Positions 47,126 through 62,300 are shown, counted from the stretch's first letter. The stretch is 64,000 nt of DNA from Acanthaster planci (GCF_001949145.1 NW_019091406.1:1132742-1196741), one strand, 5' to 3'. Notes: generated by a model from the sequence alone, not told the origin. Numbers and translations: made by a program.

Positions 47126-50100
47126 AACGAAGCTATAGTTGTATACATGCCGTTCTGTTATGTTGGCTTCTCTCGTTTGTCGATATTTTTTGTTCAGGGA
47201 ACGCTGGTCTACATGCATCAATTTCCGAAAACTTTATTCATAGGTCGGCCATAGTGACATTGAAAGCAAGGTTAACTTCATTTTTGAAAGCTGGGAGTAG
47301 AAATGTAAGCAATGAAATGTGGATTCATAGCTACTTATTACCTGACTAATCTAATGAATAATGTCAAATTTGTAATTAAGCATACAAAATGTACAAAAAT
47401 GTTTTAAGCCAGATTTAGGGAAAATATTAAACTAGAGCCTTTGAACACGCAAAGGTCACAAACATTTTTGTAACGCCCTAGCGGACAATTATATTACAAG
47501 TCACAATCTATTGACAATTTATAAACAGATGGAGAAAATATAAAAGATCTAAAATGGCTTCCACTAACTAAAGGTCAATGTGGTTTCCTTTTGCAATACA
47601 TCCATGCAGTTCAGACAATTATGCCCATTGCACTTTTACATTTATCGCAATTTAAGTTCAAGGTCGGCAAAACGACCAAAGTGATTCTACTTGCAGCCCC
47701 AAGCATATAATCACGATGTTTATTAATGACATCATTTACAATATGTTCAATTTACTTTTTGTTCTTGCATAATCTGCATATCTGCAGATCAAAATTGTAA
47801 TCAATAGACTGTCAAAGTGGGCCTCAAAATCGCTTGGTGAACATGATTACTCCCTTTTGACATCTTCGAGGACTGATGAAAAAATTACCCCGTCTGTCAG
47901 ACATTCCCGGGGAATAGTCAGAAATACCACAATGTCACAGACAAGCCAACGGTACCATACAACGCCGTGATGTAGCTTGAACTCCTTGATTACTATTTTT
48001 TTCATCGTAAATCATTAACTCGAGAAGAAATCTTTTACGGCTTGCTAGTAGCTAATCTGGTTCCGGGACCAAAAGATTCCGGTTATTTTCAACGCTAGTG
48101 TCACTACGTCAAGTGACGATTTCCTCTGGTTCTAAAAATTTCCAAGGTTGTCTAGAACATTCCGAACCTATTTCGTTGATGTTTGGTCATTGCTTTTTAC
48201 GGTCAGAAACGTCTTCATTTATATGTCGCCTCCCCCAGCGATTCACTTTCATTCAATTTTCTTACTGTACTGGAAGCAACACTAGAGTCTTGTTGCCACT
48301 TTTGCACGTACGTCGAAGATAAGTTTTCAAAACACGAACGGACACGCGTCAGTCTGGCCTGGCAACCCAGAATTACGACATGCGTTGTTTTTAACCGCGA
48401 CAGTACCTGACCTAAATTACGTTGGGGAACTGTACAGCATGGAACCGGACTCCCAGTAGCGACCCAGAACACCGGTCATTTTTATGGGTGCAGACCACTA
48501 ATTCAAGTGAGAATTTCTGGCCACCTCATTAGCATTGAAAGTGCCCCCCACCGTATCTTTTGAAAAAGGAGATTGTTTGGCCCCCAAAATGGCGACATTG
48601 TATAAATCGTTGCCAGGACCAAGGGTCCTTGAGCTTTCATTTCAGAGCAGAATGGCTAAAGCTTCGGTTGAAAAATGCTCCTTATAAGTGCCCGAGAAAG
48701 TTGAGGGTTGCCACTTGAGAAATGGCTGCAATCAGACTTCGGAAAATTACTGCACTTTTCGGGGGGGGTGATTTTGTTTCGTGGGAATAACTGAAAATGT
48801 AATTGGTTAACCTACAAAAAAAAATTAAAAAGAAATTGAAAGATTGGGGACCAGACAATAATTTAATTTGTGTCAGAAATCTCAGGGATGTTGGTATGTA
48901 TCTTATTGGGCCCTGAACAGAGCCGATTTTACACTGTTTTCAATGGGGCTTGAATTAGTGGAGTGTACCCTTATACCCAACATTTGTCCATCTTGCCGAT
49001 TGTTGTCCCTCTGCTGACGTGTTTGGACGGCACTTGCTCCAAACACAAAAACCGGCGTGCGTAGTCTCCCGATCCCGCTGATGTAGAAATCACACCTGTT
49101 TGTGGCGTGTTGCTAGGGTAAACAGTTTTTGTTTATCTGCCGTCGCCTGGCAACGGGACAACATCACGAGTAATCAATGGCCAGTGTTATAACGCTCACG
49201 TGGATTACTACAAATATTGATAGATGATTATTTTGTTTGCTGACATGAAAAGGAGATAAGAAACAAAATGTATCGCAAATTTTACTTCCAATCAGATCGA
49301 GACATATAAGTTTCGTGTTTCATTTAATTCAGGTTTCCAAATTTATTGTTCAGTTTCAGCACTAACATTATTTAAAATGGCTGACATCCCCAAAGAAATT
49401 CTTCAAATTTTGGAATTGGTTATAAACACAAGTTTTAAAAGTGCTTGGTGTCAGGCCTAAGGAACTGAATCGACCTCCGTATCCCTTCTTTAAAAATTTG
49501 AAGTAATACCCCTCCCCCCTGATTTCTGAAATTCAGCTTTTAAATTATTGGCCTCTACCTCAGGTCTTGTCTGGAAAATTTAGTCAAAAGGAACAAGATC
49601 TGAATACAATCAACCCATTCATTTTCTCGGAAAAGCGAGATTCCTCAACGTTTGGGGAAAACTACAAAAAGGTTTTCCCATTAATAAAAGGCAGCTCTTT
49701 TGTGTCATTTTGTGAATTTTCTAATAAATTACCGTCAATCTACAGCCCAAACCCACGAAATATGCAGAAGAATTGTTGGTCATCATAATTAAATAAAATG
49801 AGTGTAGACCCAACAAGCCGAGACTGAGCCAGCTAATTACATCGATATTGGGAACAAATGCTTTTTCGGCGCTGCGCCGCTCTACGTACAGGCGCCGATT
49901 GGCCCGGACATGTTGGAAAGGCTGCCTGTTGTGTTAACACTCAAGTTTCACTTTGACTGATAATTACGAGGCAAACCGCGGTTATTTTTTCTCCTCGAAC
50001 GGGCAAACACAATCGTTGTCAATGAAGACAGTTGTAAGTAAAGTTCACGAATCACAGCATGAGGGTCTGACTGAAATGACGATTCGTAGTTGAAGTGGCA

Positions 50101-50324
50101 ACACGGACCCAACGTGTAATGATGAAAAGACATTAACGGCGTTACCTGTAGTAAACATATATACCGCATAGCCGTTAACAACACACCTTCATGACTTGTA
50201 GTGTCCTCTAGCGGCTATAGTGGTTAGTGGTATCAAGTAAAAGTCCCCGTTGTAGGGATAGAGCTGAATTATTTGTGGACTCAGTATAAAGATTGTGCGG
50301 CCCTGTGAACAATGTATGATCTAT

Positions 50325-50375
50325 CAAAGCAAAACAAAACAAAACAAAACACAAAACAAAACAAAGAAAGAAAAA
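50325..50375. repeat. AAAAC microsatellite
   Basis: Imperfect (AAAAC)n runs, with an ACACAAAAC interruption, are followed by AAGAAAGAAAAAAAC. It is simple-sequence DNA in the gene-free interval. Confidence 0.85.
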
Positions 50376-51234
50376 AACAGTGTGCCAAACACAAGGTTTT
50401 AAACAGTCTTATTTCTCTTGTTGACTTAAATAGCTTGTAATTTATAATTAAGTTGTGTACTTTGTGGAGCTTTCCATCAGCATGAAATGCAAGGTTCCAA
50501 CGCTCAGGCCTACTAGCATTAAGAAATCTGTGCTGGTATATACCTTGAACCAATAAGGGCCTACCAAGCACTGGTGCCAAAGGCCTAGGGAGTAGTTCAT
50601 CTGGCCCTGTTTAGGAATATAACATTAATAATTGAACACTGAAAAAAGTCTCAAAACGAGCGTCCAAATTCCGTAGGTGCCTGCATTATTAAATCAGACA
50701 ATTAAAATGACAATTATAATAATGCACAGATATCAATATCATTCATCATTACTGTCTATCGCACCTTTCCCGCCGGGGTCATTTGCGAGGTAAAAGCTGA
50801 AATACTGGACGACTGGTTCAGTCGCCAGTTCTCAAGAAAAATAATAAGCTAAGCTTTGCAGTGGAGGGACTTCGTTTGCTCATATTCCATTAATTAAGTC
50901 CGCAGCCACACATCGCCGGTTGCGTATATCGCTCCTTGTGCTTTGAAAATGAATGAACTAATGTGTCAAGCTGGTGTCCGTATATGCAAATAAACCTGAA
51001 ACAGGTGTCCAGATCGACCTTGTGTGTTTGCTTTCACTTTCGTGGCATAATATTGATCGGGTCGTACAGAAGTATATTGAAAAATTTGCAAATTTATCAT
51101 TTTTTGTGGGAAGCCTTTTTCAACAGCAGAGCGTGAATGCTACAGACACCGGGGCAGTAGACTGGTTCCGAATTTGAGTGCACTCGTATCAGTATTTAAC
51201 ATTGAAATCACTTCCTCGTCTTTTACCATAGGTC

Positions 51235-51282
51235 AAAACAACAACAACAAACAGACAAAAAAACAAAACAAAACAAAACACT
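51235..51282. repeat. CAA / AAAAC microsatellite
   Basis: AACAACAACAACAAACAGAC runs into AAAACAAAACAAAACAC. It is a second simple repeat about 0.9 kb from the previous one. Confidence 0.85.
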
Positions 51283-52441
51283 TTAATGAATCGGCAATGT
51301 TATACAAAGCCGTGATTTTAGGGAAACACGCTGTGGGATTAACTGAATGCTTGTTTTATTTGAAGAATTAATATTTTTCATCGTAGCACTAAATGCCATG
51401 TGCTATAATGGCGACGTGCATACTCGAGATCGTAACGGTCATTGTGAGAATTATAACAGCTATCTCCACCTGTTAGGGTTTGCACCGTCGATCGTTGGCA
51501 AGACAATTTATCGAGCTCTATATTGTTCGGAACCACTATCCATATTCTTGTTGCCAATCCAACGATTTCCATTGTGCTTTTTTCACAACTAACTAACTAT
51601 TAACGCATATCCGTTTCTGCACATGAGCAAAGGGAATTTCATTTTTAAATTAAACATGACATCTAACCCTTCTCCGACACCATTCCTGTTTGCATGGGGT
51701 GTTTGAATTTCAAGCAAGTTTATTAAACATATTTTGTGTGGAAATACATTTCGCACAATAGGCGGCTAATTCCACCCCCTATCCGATGTAATTGTATCTC
51801 AGCTAGGTTAATTGTAACATTTTTTTTACCTTCAGATAAGCAAAAGACATTTCCGCCTCGCGGGCCCATATGTGCAACATTTTAATCCAGTCAAACGAAG
51901 CAGATTATAAATACTACCGTTCGTATTTCACACTTCTCTCCGTGAACCAAGATTAGTTTCCGCATGGATGGTAAAAAAAAGTATTATAGGGTACTCATTA
52001 ATTGGGTCTGCCACTTCAGTTGGCTAAATGTACAGTTGAAGTGTACTTCAACCTCGAGAACATGTGTTGGCTGCTGCTTGTTTGTGTTCCCTGGATTACA
52101 TAATTATATGTCATGTTTCAGCGTCCGTGGACATGATCCAATGCCCGAAATAAGGCGGTGTAACTGCAAACATATTAGGCCTATTTCCAGTTTATAATGG
52201 CGTTCTTTCAACTTTCATATAGTTGGCAACACAAGTACATTCGTTTGTACTGACTAATATTTGCATTTAAGACTGGGAATGGGTATATACATGAGTCATT
52301 TCATCTAAAAGCTGTTTCAGATTTACAGTCCCTTGGAAGTCCTCCGAGTCGGCCGATGTGGATTTTTAATGCTGGAGTGTAGCGACTTGGATCTCCTCAA
52401 CGGGAAAGTTGACGCAGCTGGCACGCGCGTGTTTAAAAACC

Positions 52442-52485
52442 AAGCAAACGTTCAAACGATATTTGTTTGAACACAGTGTTTGCTT
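52442..52485. repeat. 16-bp-stem hairpin
   Basis: AAGCAAACGTTCAAAC (52442-52457) pairs perfectly with GTTTGAAC (52465-52472) and GTTTGCTT (52478-52485), leaving a 7-nt loop and a 5-nt bulge on the right arm. It is too short for a known RNA class to be assigned. Confidence 0.6.
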
Positions 52486-55400
52486 TGCGCACAAGAAAAG
52501 ACAAACGGGAGCTGCAGGCGTTACTGCGGACGCTTTACTAGACCTGGTGACAAGTTGGTTATTGGTTTAGTAAAAACGCTTATCCAAGCGCAATACCGTT
52601 GCCATCTAAATGCAATTTACACGTTATCATTTTTTTTTACCTTTGCACGGATGATCAACCATCCAATTAAATCGGAACTTAGCCAATAATGTTACTAATC
52701 TGACTAGAGTTGCACCAATGGAGTTCGACTGAAGCTCACTGACAAAAACCGACTATCTAGCAATTTGTTTTCAATTTTAACGCTTTGCACAAGTAATAAA
52801 CCGCTCGCGCCCAAGATGTGGATGCTGACCTCTCAGCTGTGTCTTGATTGAAATATCATTGCTAAAGGAGAAATGACTCCCAAGAAACTTATTACAGCGA
52901 GGAAGCAGATATTTACCACAAACAAACGCTTCAGGGCGCTAACGTGACTAGGACCTGCTCGTTGATCCCACTGGCATTTTAAAAATTCCACATAATTTGA
53001 TTAATTATTTGAGAAAGACAGAACAAAAGGGAATTCGACAGGTGATCTTTCCAAGCTGACAGCTTGGATGAAGAAATAAGTCAGACTGATTTACTGCAAG
53101 ACTTATTACTGAAAAAGCTCTAGGCTGTCATTTTCAACACCCCCCGGATTCTTCCTTTTTTTTTCGAAGATGTATTATACAAAGCTGTGTTCAAGACATG
53201 ATGCATTTTTTTCTCCTGCTTGAGCTAACTGGAATCATACGAGTAATAAATCGAACTTACGAGTGAAAGTTATTTTTTTTTTAAAAAAGGAACTATGTCC
53301 CCAATACAGCCTCGTCGATTAGAAACCATAATTGCGATGGCACCGCACTCATACGCACATTCTTATGCTTTACGTGCGCGTGCACTTGAGACGCATGTAA
53401 CGCACGCGCGCGTACCACCTGTCCACGGGCGTTGTGCCACCGCAGTAATTGCTTGTAATCCTGGTTGTCGAATTATACTATAGGAATCAATCTCGCAGAA
53501 TTTGCTTAGCACACAGCTTTTCTTAGCTAAGCAAATGCTGACTTCGCAGACCAGCCAAAATTCCATGAAACAAATACTGCTGACTGATTCCCCGCCAAGT
53601 TTAACTTATGTTCTTGAGAAAAAAAACTTCTACTCGCTAGCCCGCCCCCTTCCACGAAATGGACCCTAATGCTTTGCCCCACGTAGAAGGCGGGGGCGAT
53701 TGCCTTTCTGTTCGTAATTGCTTTATCTTCTATTATTTTTGTACAGGTTTTCCACACCCTCGTACCCTTGATTTGAAGAGAATGTTTCAAACGTGTGTCC
53801 TAAACGTTATTAAAAATCAAAAGGGCATATGCTTCTTTTCCAAAAAATTAAATAAAAATTAAAAATTCAAAGAAAATTATAAAAATATAGTCGATCACGT
53901 ACCTCAGATAAAAAAGACGTGCAGGTGCAAAACTAAACAACACAGAATAAGCACCGGTGAGATGTCAGTTTCAACAACTTGGTCGTGTTCATGACAATTG
54001 TTTCAATCATCGTCCTCGTGCGTTCACAGATGGAACCGAAACCTCCCGCTGACGCGTGTACGCGACCGCTTGACAGTGAAGGACCGTCTCCTGTATATTT
54101 CTAACCGACAGAATAAGGCTGAAATTAAAAAGAAAAACTGCCAAAAGGCCTGATCCTGAGCCAATTGTTTTGGCAAACCATTTTTTTCTCGTTGTTTTAT
54201 GAATTTTGTTAAGGAGCAGGGCTAAATGTGTGCGTGTAGGGGGAGGTCTTCAAGCCCTGAGGTAGAAAGAGAAATGAAATTATTTCCATTATCTTAAAAA
54301 CTAATGTCCCGTTGGGGATTGATCAAACGTTACCCCCCCCTTCCGCCAAAGAGGTGTATAATTGTTTGGGCCAAACTGATACACCCCCTCAGCATTTGTG
54401 CACTTAAGGTTTAAGAGCGCAGCATTACACCACCATACACTGGGAGGGCAGCTTTGCACAGGCCTAAACACATTTATTTGCACACCATCTTGATAAAACT
54501 TTGAGCTCACTAGTACTTTCGATAAACCTCTTTGTAACAAATATACTCTATGAAGTACAGCATCAATGATAAATACCTTTTAAAAACCTGTGGGACAAAA
54601 AATCCTACATGCAAATAACTCTTAAATGTTAGTTAATGTAAGATTTTCTAGTCGTCTACATAACACAGTTTCCAAAAATAGAAGTATCTCGGTAGCTAAA
54701 TTGTTTTTTCCTGTTGATTGACAAACAACTTCTGGTAAATGGCCATATTTCAGGCTCTCATTTCTAATAAGTTAGTAAGGAATCTTCTAAATTCCCTATA
54801 TACATGTGTAACTAAAAACCGACTCTACACTCCAGAACAAATAACCGAAGGCCAACAAACGAAAGACGCCAACTACAGGAGATAGAAATGACTAAACATG
54901 TACATCTGCAGTGCTCTATGTTGTTACGGCAAGATGCACTCAATATAACAGCACCAGCATGGCAAATTTTAGATGACACTGTAATGGAGCCTCAACGCAA
55001 ATTCTGTTACAGCTTAAAAATGATTATCAGGTACCATTCACCAGATACCAACTACATGTACTTGTACACAGGACATTATCGCCGGGTCAAACAGACACAG
55101 TTTTTTTACTGGACAGCACCCCTTATGATAATTAACATGGTACTGTACAACACAAACTGTGACCCTGGGCCTAAGGGGGAAGGCACAGGTGTAAAGCACT
55201 AGAAGTTGTTACATGCTTCTCAGATACACTTAGAGGTGAACGGCTACAGAAATTTACATTTTCTCATTCGATTTGCTTCACACAGCAACTGTAATTGTTC
55301 TGGTAATGATGAATGTGTATGACTTTCACATTTCAGCTCTGAATCCAGCATATAATGGTATTGCTCTTAGCCAATTCCTTTTGATCTTCCCGACATTCAG

Positions 55401-56260
55401 CAATCTATCCAGGGAGAAGTTAATAGTTGACATCCTTTCAGAACTGTTTAGGATTAATCAGTGACTGGATATTTTAACACTGCACCATTCTTAATGGATT
55501 CTGGAGTTTCACGTCATTTAATGCCTCACATTTGGATAGATGCAATACATAATTTTTTTAAAGACAAACTCTTATATGACTGGGTTATTACGACACTGAT
55601 GAAACACTTTGCTTGTTGATCTCAGAAATGTAACAAAATGAAAATTAACATTTTTTCAGTAGACAACCATCATAAAATACTTTTGTACGAATTGTTTTTG
55701 AAGTTGCTCAATTTCACAAGTCATGATCGTACACTGAATCTAATCTAATAACTGACAAAAAAGGTGGGATTTGAAACTGTGTAAGTAAACCACTTGTGTC
55801 TTCCAAGTGTGGATGAATGCATCCAAACTTGCCACTTTCAACTTCAACAGAACATAAATGCATGTACATATAAAGGGGAAAACCGTGTTGACAAAAAGTA
55901 ATTGTTTTGTGCAATAATAAATATTTAATTTACAATTGGTCAAGTTATAAGTTCTCATTGTACTTGGAATGCATTACTAAAACTTTTGCTACGTGTAGTT
56001 TGAAGGCTGCGTACATGTGAGCTCATATACACTAAACCATTGAAAAGGAATCTGTCACATTTTGACGTTTGCATAAATACATGCAGTTGGCATGTCAAGC
56101 TGACTTGTTATTAGCCTTCCATTCAGTAGACAGCGGAGATACTAGGTGAAAGGCATAGTTACTTTTGCTACTTAATTTCCCCTGTGTACAACCACCAATG
56201 AATATTCCATGGGGGAGGAACCTAATTCAAGTCCAGAGGGATTACAGTCGATCTGTCCCT

Positions 56261-56386
56261 TCATTGTCCCGGTGGGAAGGGATTGCTGTCGTCGGGTTTG
56301 AGGTCGCTCAGAAAGTGGTTGACCTTCCTGTGATGGGCTTCGTCAGCGCGGATGGCTAAAATCATATCCCGCATGTTGGCATCGGG
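56261..56386 (-). CDS. AOX: AOX last exon: IRADEAHHR iron ligands and C terminus
   Basis: The exon is 126 nt after a CTGGTAG acceptor. It encodes [20 protein letters not shown], then [20 protein letters not shown], Gln and TGA. RADEAHH carries the last Glu and His ligands. Confidence 0.97.
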   Translation of the reverse strand, partial: PDANMRDMILAIRADEAHHRKVNHFLSDLKPDDSNPFPPGQ

Positions 56387-59300
56387 CTACCAGAAATAGA
56401 AACATTATCACATAAATTACATGATCCTTTTTCAACAGAGACATCAACACTCAAGAGTGTTTCACAGGGATTTTTCCCATTTTCGAGGTGTTGAAGTTGT
56501 GAGGAAGATTTAGATTACTGTTGCTCATCAAAAAACAGCAAAAACACTGTTCCGCTCCCAGAAAAAAAATTGTGTAGTTCATCTTTGTCAGCGAATCCAC
56601 TGATGTTGGACACCTTTACATAATAAACAGACTGGGTACATGAAATGAAGTCACTGCTGGACATGACCACTTGTAACATTTCAAAGTATCCTTCAAGCTC
56701 TGTTGGATATTGAATCTGTAAAAAAAGCAATAAGGCTCAACCAACATCTCTTTTCACGTTTTCCAACTGAAGGGACAGGAAAAGACAGTCCGAGACAAAC
56801 TACTAGTGCAATTACCTCCGCATCAAAAGACATTTTCCCCCAATATTTCTAAGGCTCTGCACGACTGAAACACTTACTTTTTGGAGGAATAAAACTATGA
56901 CTCTTTGATCATAAAAATCAGACTTTAACAAAAGTAGCAATGAGAGCTTCAATACCGCAAGTGATTTGCACAGCCAGAAACCTGATGGGATAGGTTCGCT
57001 TTATAACTGACCTTCAGTTTCCAGTATCTGATGGCAAGATCCGGAGCGGCCATGTTCCCCCAGACCAAAAGCTTTTTATTATCCAAGTCCTAGAACAAAA
57101 GAAGCCAGTGTCAATCTAGGAAAGGATCAAATGTATGTGGTGATGTGGTCTAGCCCTTGTTATAACCAGAGGCACAGACAAGGGAAAATGTGGCCTCATC
57201 AAGTCTCTGATGACCTTTTTCCGCAACTTAGCTTTGTCTCCATTTTCAGCTTTGGACTTTGGCTCCATAGAGTTAGTCCCAAGATGAGTTGAGGCTCTTA
57301 AGCTCGCTGCATTCAGCTCCATTTACTTCACAATTGCATTCTAAAGCATTATATCTTAAAGATACTATTTAAAGGCAGGTTAATGCATGTGACCAGCAAT
57401 AAATAAGGCCAAAGTTTCCAGTTTTAAATTTTTGCATTTTATAAATATGTGTATTCTGTTTCTGCTTTTGTAGGAATTTGGAACGATTAAATCTTTTAAT
57501 ATTTAATCAATTGGAAGGTTGCAAATTCAAATATTCAATTATTCCATTCATACAGCCTTACAAACAAAAGCTCGTTCACCAGCAGGCTGAAGTTTGGAGT
57601 ATTTTGATTCCAAACTGATTGTGGCCTCCAGGGTAAAACCAACGATGGCATGGGGTACAAAAAAATGAGATAAATGCCCCTGACTCCAGCATGCATTGTA
57701 CTTTTTGAGGATTTAACAGGAGCAAGACTGATGTCCAGGCTTAAGCTAGTGAGTCCAGACCATACAAAGACCAAAAAATGGCACGAGACCTTCACAAACA
57801 ACTACATGTAGATGGAGTCCACAAACAAGTCTTTATAGTCTGTCTTTCCGTTTTCAGGTTCAGGTAAACTTGGCTATTTTAGCTGAGCTCTGATGAGCTC
57901 CCCAAACGAATATAACCCAACCACGACAGTGAGAGACATGAGATAGGCACTTCTACACAATTGCAAGTGACAAGATTGTGCACATTCAAATGAAAACTGC
58001 CCTTGCACATTCGCGCGAACTGGGTTGGACAATTGAGTCTCATGCATGCTGACGTCCATGAATAGGCAACACAGTGCCATCTCCCCCTCCTACAAGGAGC
58101 CTGGGGGGAATTCTCTGTCTGTACAGCTGGGAAGGTATGCCAGAGAGAACTCTGGTTACCTGGATGAGTTTGGTGTACGTGATGACGGCTTCTTCCTCTA
58201 GGTAGCCCACGAACCGATGGCAGAAACGAGGACTACACAGGTAGGCCAAGAAGAACATGTTCACAAAGATTCCTGCAAGAAAATACAAACACAAACCTGA
58301 CATTATACTCGAAAGGGAGCAAAACATTGAAGATTTTTAAAGTTGTGACAGGACCTTGCAATAGTCTCTAAACATACAGCCTGCTATCAGTCAGTGTTAA
58401 ATTGGCTTGACATTTGACTTGACCCTGAGTAGTGGCTAACTACGAGGAAGGGGGGCATATGTTCCATTCCCCGTCACAACCCCTATCAGAAATGTATGTG
58501 ACCTACATGCATGAAGAAACATGTCATTTGTTTTCAATGGCCCCCTTGAAGAAATGGGTGCACCATGCCACTGGATTCCCCCTCGGAAATTTCACCTGAC
58601 ACCACTGACCACGAGGAATGTTTGGAGGAGATGGAAATTGCCCGTTTACAACCAGTGACCAGTGCACATTCTTTTGAGCAAGTGCAGCAGGCTCCCCCGG
58701 CCCTCCCAAGACGAAAAGGAAGGCATTGATCTAATTTTTGATCTGGTAGTGTGGTTACATGTACTCTGATTTGAGAAACGTACACTGGGCCCTTGACATT
58801 GCAGAAGCAAAGTTCGCGCACAACAGTGAATGCTTCTTCACTGAATGCATTTCCACTGCACAATATAATGCTCACAAAGCCGTGCTCAGGCTCTGTGGTG
58901 CAGAGCTGTATACAGAGACAGTAGTGCTAGCTTCAGATTGTGGAAACAAAATGGCAGTTCATTGGACCATGCTACCACATGTATTTCAAACTTGTCGGTG
59001 CATACACCTGACATTTTGTTTCCAACAATGGTGACATGCATGTCGCAATTTGCTCTATACACAACTCTGCTGTGGTGTCCAGTGTGCGTCCTCCCTTGGC
59101 TGCTATGATCAAGTTGTACACTGCCCTCTATTTACATGTAGTTCCAGCATGGAGCAATTAATCATCAGCTTCTCAATCCTCCACAATCATCGTTGCACAA
59201 GTGGAGGGTTTGTGGTATTGAGCTGTATGGAACAAGATCATGTGTGCCATTCGGACGCTGCATCTTTTAAGGTCTTTGACCAGACGTCTTTTAGTTCATG

Positions 59301-62300
59301 CTCAGCCCTGCACACGTTTTTGTCCAGATTATACCTAAAATCATCCACACTGCTCAATGATATTATATGCAATGCCTCAGCATACTGACAGTAATTGCCA
59401 AAGGATTTTAAAGGATCCAGGCAGTGAACAGCCCCCACCCCATAAGAAACACATTTGAGAAATAATGGATGATAATTGTAGGACTGAGCACAAAATTTGC
59501 TTAGGGGCAAAACATCCTTGCTTAAAAGACAAAGGTTACCAGCTCAAAATCTACGTGCTTGTCATGCTAACTAAATGACAGGTGAATGCATGGAGTTTTG
59601 GCCGGTAACCCAATTTGTCAAGCAAGATTTTGTAGCTTAAGCGAATGAATGAAACCAGCCCAGTTTACAGTGTATATACAGAAAGTAGAGGCAACTTCAG
59701 ACTTTGGAACCAAAATGGCCGTTCATTATATGTGAAGAACAGCACGCATCTACTACGTGTATGTGGTAACTGTCCATGTGCAGTGACGCAAATTCCACCG
59801 TTCTGCTTCCAACAATTGAGACACTCATGTCACAACTCTCTCTATTTGCCACCGCGGCATGCCCATCTGAGACATGGTCCTGCATACCTTGGGTGAAAAG
59901 CACGGCCATAGTGAAGAGCCGACCAGGCTTTCTCAGCTCCAGGGCTGTCATCAGATGCATGCGCTCATTCTCAGCCTCCTCTATCAACGGGAGCAAAAGA
60001 AATTGAGGGTCAAACTCTTGATATACTTCTGGTTTAATGCTAGGACTGCTTTGCCTGACTCGAGGCTCTCCATGTATGAATAGGAAGCAGGAAAGGGGAA
60101 TGTTGAGAAAGGTGGACATGCCTGCAGCAGCCCTACAGACCAAGTCATGGCCTGCATTTGCTAGGGCAAACGCATTGTGATACACCACATGTACGAGCAT
60201 TTTTTCTTCATATTCATCAGTGACTTAAATCCGACTATTGTCACATTCTCTGTAAATGAGCATATATCCCCTTCTCTGTCTGGTCCAATTATATCTGAAA
60301 TGGAATAAACACTACTTTTAAATGGTGGCTGCAATCCATTTGTTTTAACCTGTCAGGGAGCCCAGTTTCAGGCACATAGGCTTTATACATTAAACCGGGA
60401 GCCCAAAACAGGGCAAAAGAGCATGGCCATATAACAAAAGACCGTACTCGGAACAAAAGACCAAGCTGCTGGGAATTGCTAACATTTTTTCAGTAGTCAG
60501 TAGAGGATGAAATCCGTCATTGTTTTGAAAGATAATAACACTGTTTGTGGTATTCAGTGCGAGCGGATTACCACCAGGGACAAAAGCGCTACAGTGATGA
60601 GCGATACAATATCACTGCAGGCTAATCCAGCCTGTATTGAAAAGACACCAGCCGCGCACTGTGCCAGTTTCGGGAACAAAGAAGCTTATCTGGGCTCTTT
60701 TTACCAGGTGGCAGGCCTGGCTGAAAGATTCCGACATCAACAGATATTGCCTGTTAGATTAGAGTAGCCACCAGACAATCATTTGTGTGGGTGTAAACGT
60801 TCAGTAAATAAAGTTATGATTTTTTGGAAGAATTTTGACAACGGAAAATCTAGAAAATCTCCCAGTTTTACATTATACAACTTCAAATTCCACCCAGCAG
60901 CAAGTGGTTAAGACAAACCTTCAAAATGCACATTTGTCTTGGTTAACCTCATTTGCAGCTTTTGTTTCACTATTTTGAAGGATATATTACTGCCTTTTTT
61001 GGTTTTTAGGCTGACAGATTTTTCCATATTCCTGAGCAAAACTGTGATGTCATCTCAGGAAGAAACCATAATACTGTACTCAAAAATGTACACAAAAAAG
61101 TGCTGCACTTTTATAGATTTTGCAGACTCTGTTTTCTCTTCACTGCCTCTTCATTGTTTATTTACATACATGTAGCAATAAGAAGCAGCAATTCCTTTCT
61201 CTAAAATGTTTCCAGTTAGTAAATTTTGGGTTCACATTTTGAACAGAAAAGCCTATGCATTGAACTGTGTCTTCCCTAGATGACTTCACAGCAACAGCCC
61301 CCTCAGTAGTCCAGGAAAGCATGGATAAGTCTGTTTTAAAAAAGTGTAGTTTTTAATGCATTTAAACCATTGAGGAATGTGAAAGAATTTTCATACATTG
61401 AAGAAGAGTACAAAGTGAAGAAAACCTGCATCTAAGACAATTCATTGTAGCAACACTTCAAGCAACCCTGGCAGCTGCAAATTAAACAGAGACAAATTCA
61501 GTCACTGTTGGAGTCTGAATCATCAAAACTGACAACTCCTGTGAAAGCTAGCAAACAAGGACATGACAAGTGAGCATAAGATGCCCTGAACTTTTTGGTA
61601 CAACTCTGTTTTTGGTTTGTAATCGATGGAAGGTATACCAAGTAACGTGTGGATCCATCCGTGGTCTCGTTGCATTCGTCTCAGTGAACGCAGATGCCTC
61701 GTCATGGCGGCCACCATTCCAGGGACTCCAGCCACCGTCTCCAGGAAGATAATACGGCTGCAAGAAGACAAGGATAATTGGTCAGTTTCGAAAGCAATCT
61801 CTCGGCAAGAAAAATATGCTGGAGCCTTGTGCAAAGACTGATACATGTAGCTTGGGGTTGTCCAACAGAAAAGTTGCTATAGTTTCACAAACTGAGTCAG
61901 CAGGAATGACAGATGTCCTTGTTAGTGTGCCACTGAGTTTCTCCATCCATAGCAAAGTCTACAGCATCAAATTTGTGTTCAGGAATGATATCCAAAGAGT
62001 ACGGGCGATTCACAATACAGCGCACCAAGAGTTTGCCGCAGATGGGCTACTTTCATGACTTTTCAAGTTTACAGTCGACACGCAGCTGCGATTAAGCGCA
62101 CCCGTACGCAATTTGGGGGATAATTTAATACAGTCATTCCCTGCACCACACAAAACCACTATTTTGATTACCCACCCATTGGCAAAACAGTTTCAAATTT
62201 GCAATAGAGATAAACAACCGTTCGGAAAAAATTCCAGTTTTCTGCACACAGTGCAGTTAGCGAAGGAGACTTTGTCTACTATTTATCCATGATGCACTGC

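Larger units (their letters stand above)
44939..56260. other. Gene-free interval between the LINE relic and AOX
   Basis: No exons can be supported. It holds the tRNA-like SINE remnant, two microsatellites and a hairpin, listed separately. A more GC-rich block lies at about 46.0-46.3 kb. The AOX 3' UTR occupies an unknown part of the right end. Confidence 0.5.

Noticed and set aside
54301-54540. Minus-strand frame of 79 codons downstream of AOX
   Set aside because: No splice context or homology. It is probably AOX 3' UTR or intergenic sequence.
56515-56730. Minus-strand frame [15 protein letters not shown] in the last AOX intron, with a good acceptor
   Set aside because: The flanking AOX exons join seamlessly (YWKLK then PDANMRD) as in the family. 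Inserting this segment would break the conserved region.
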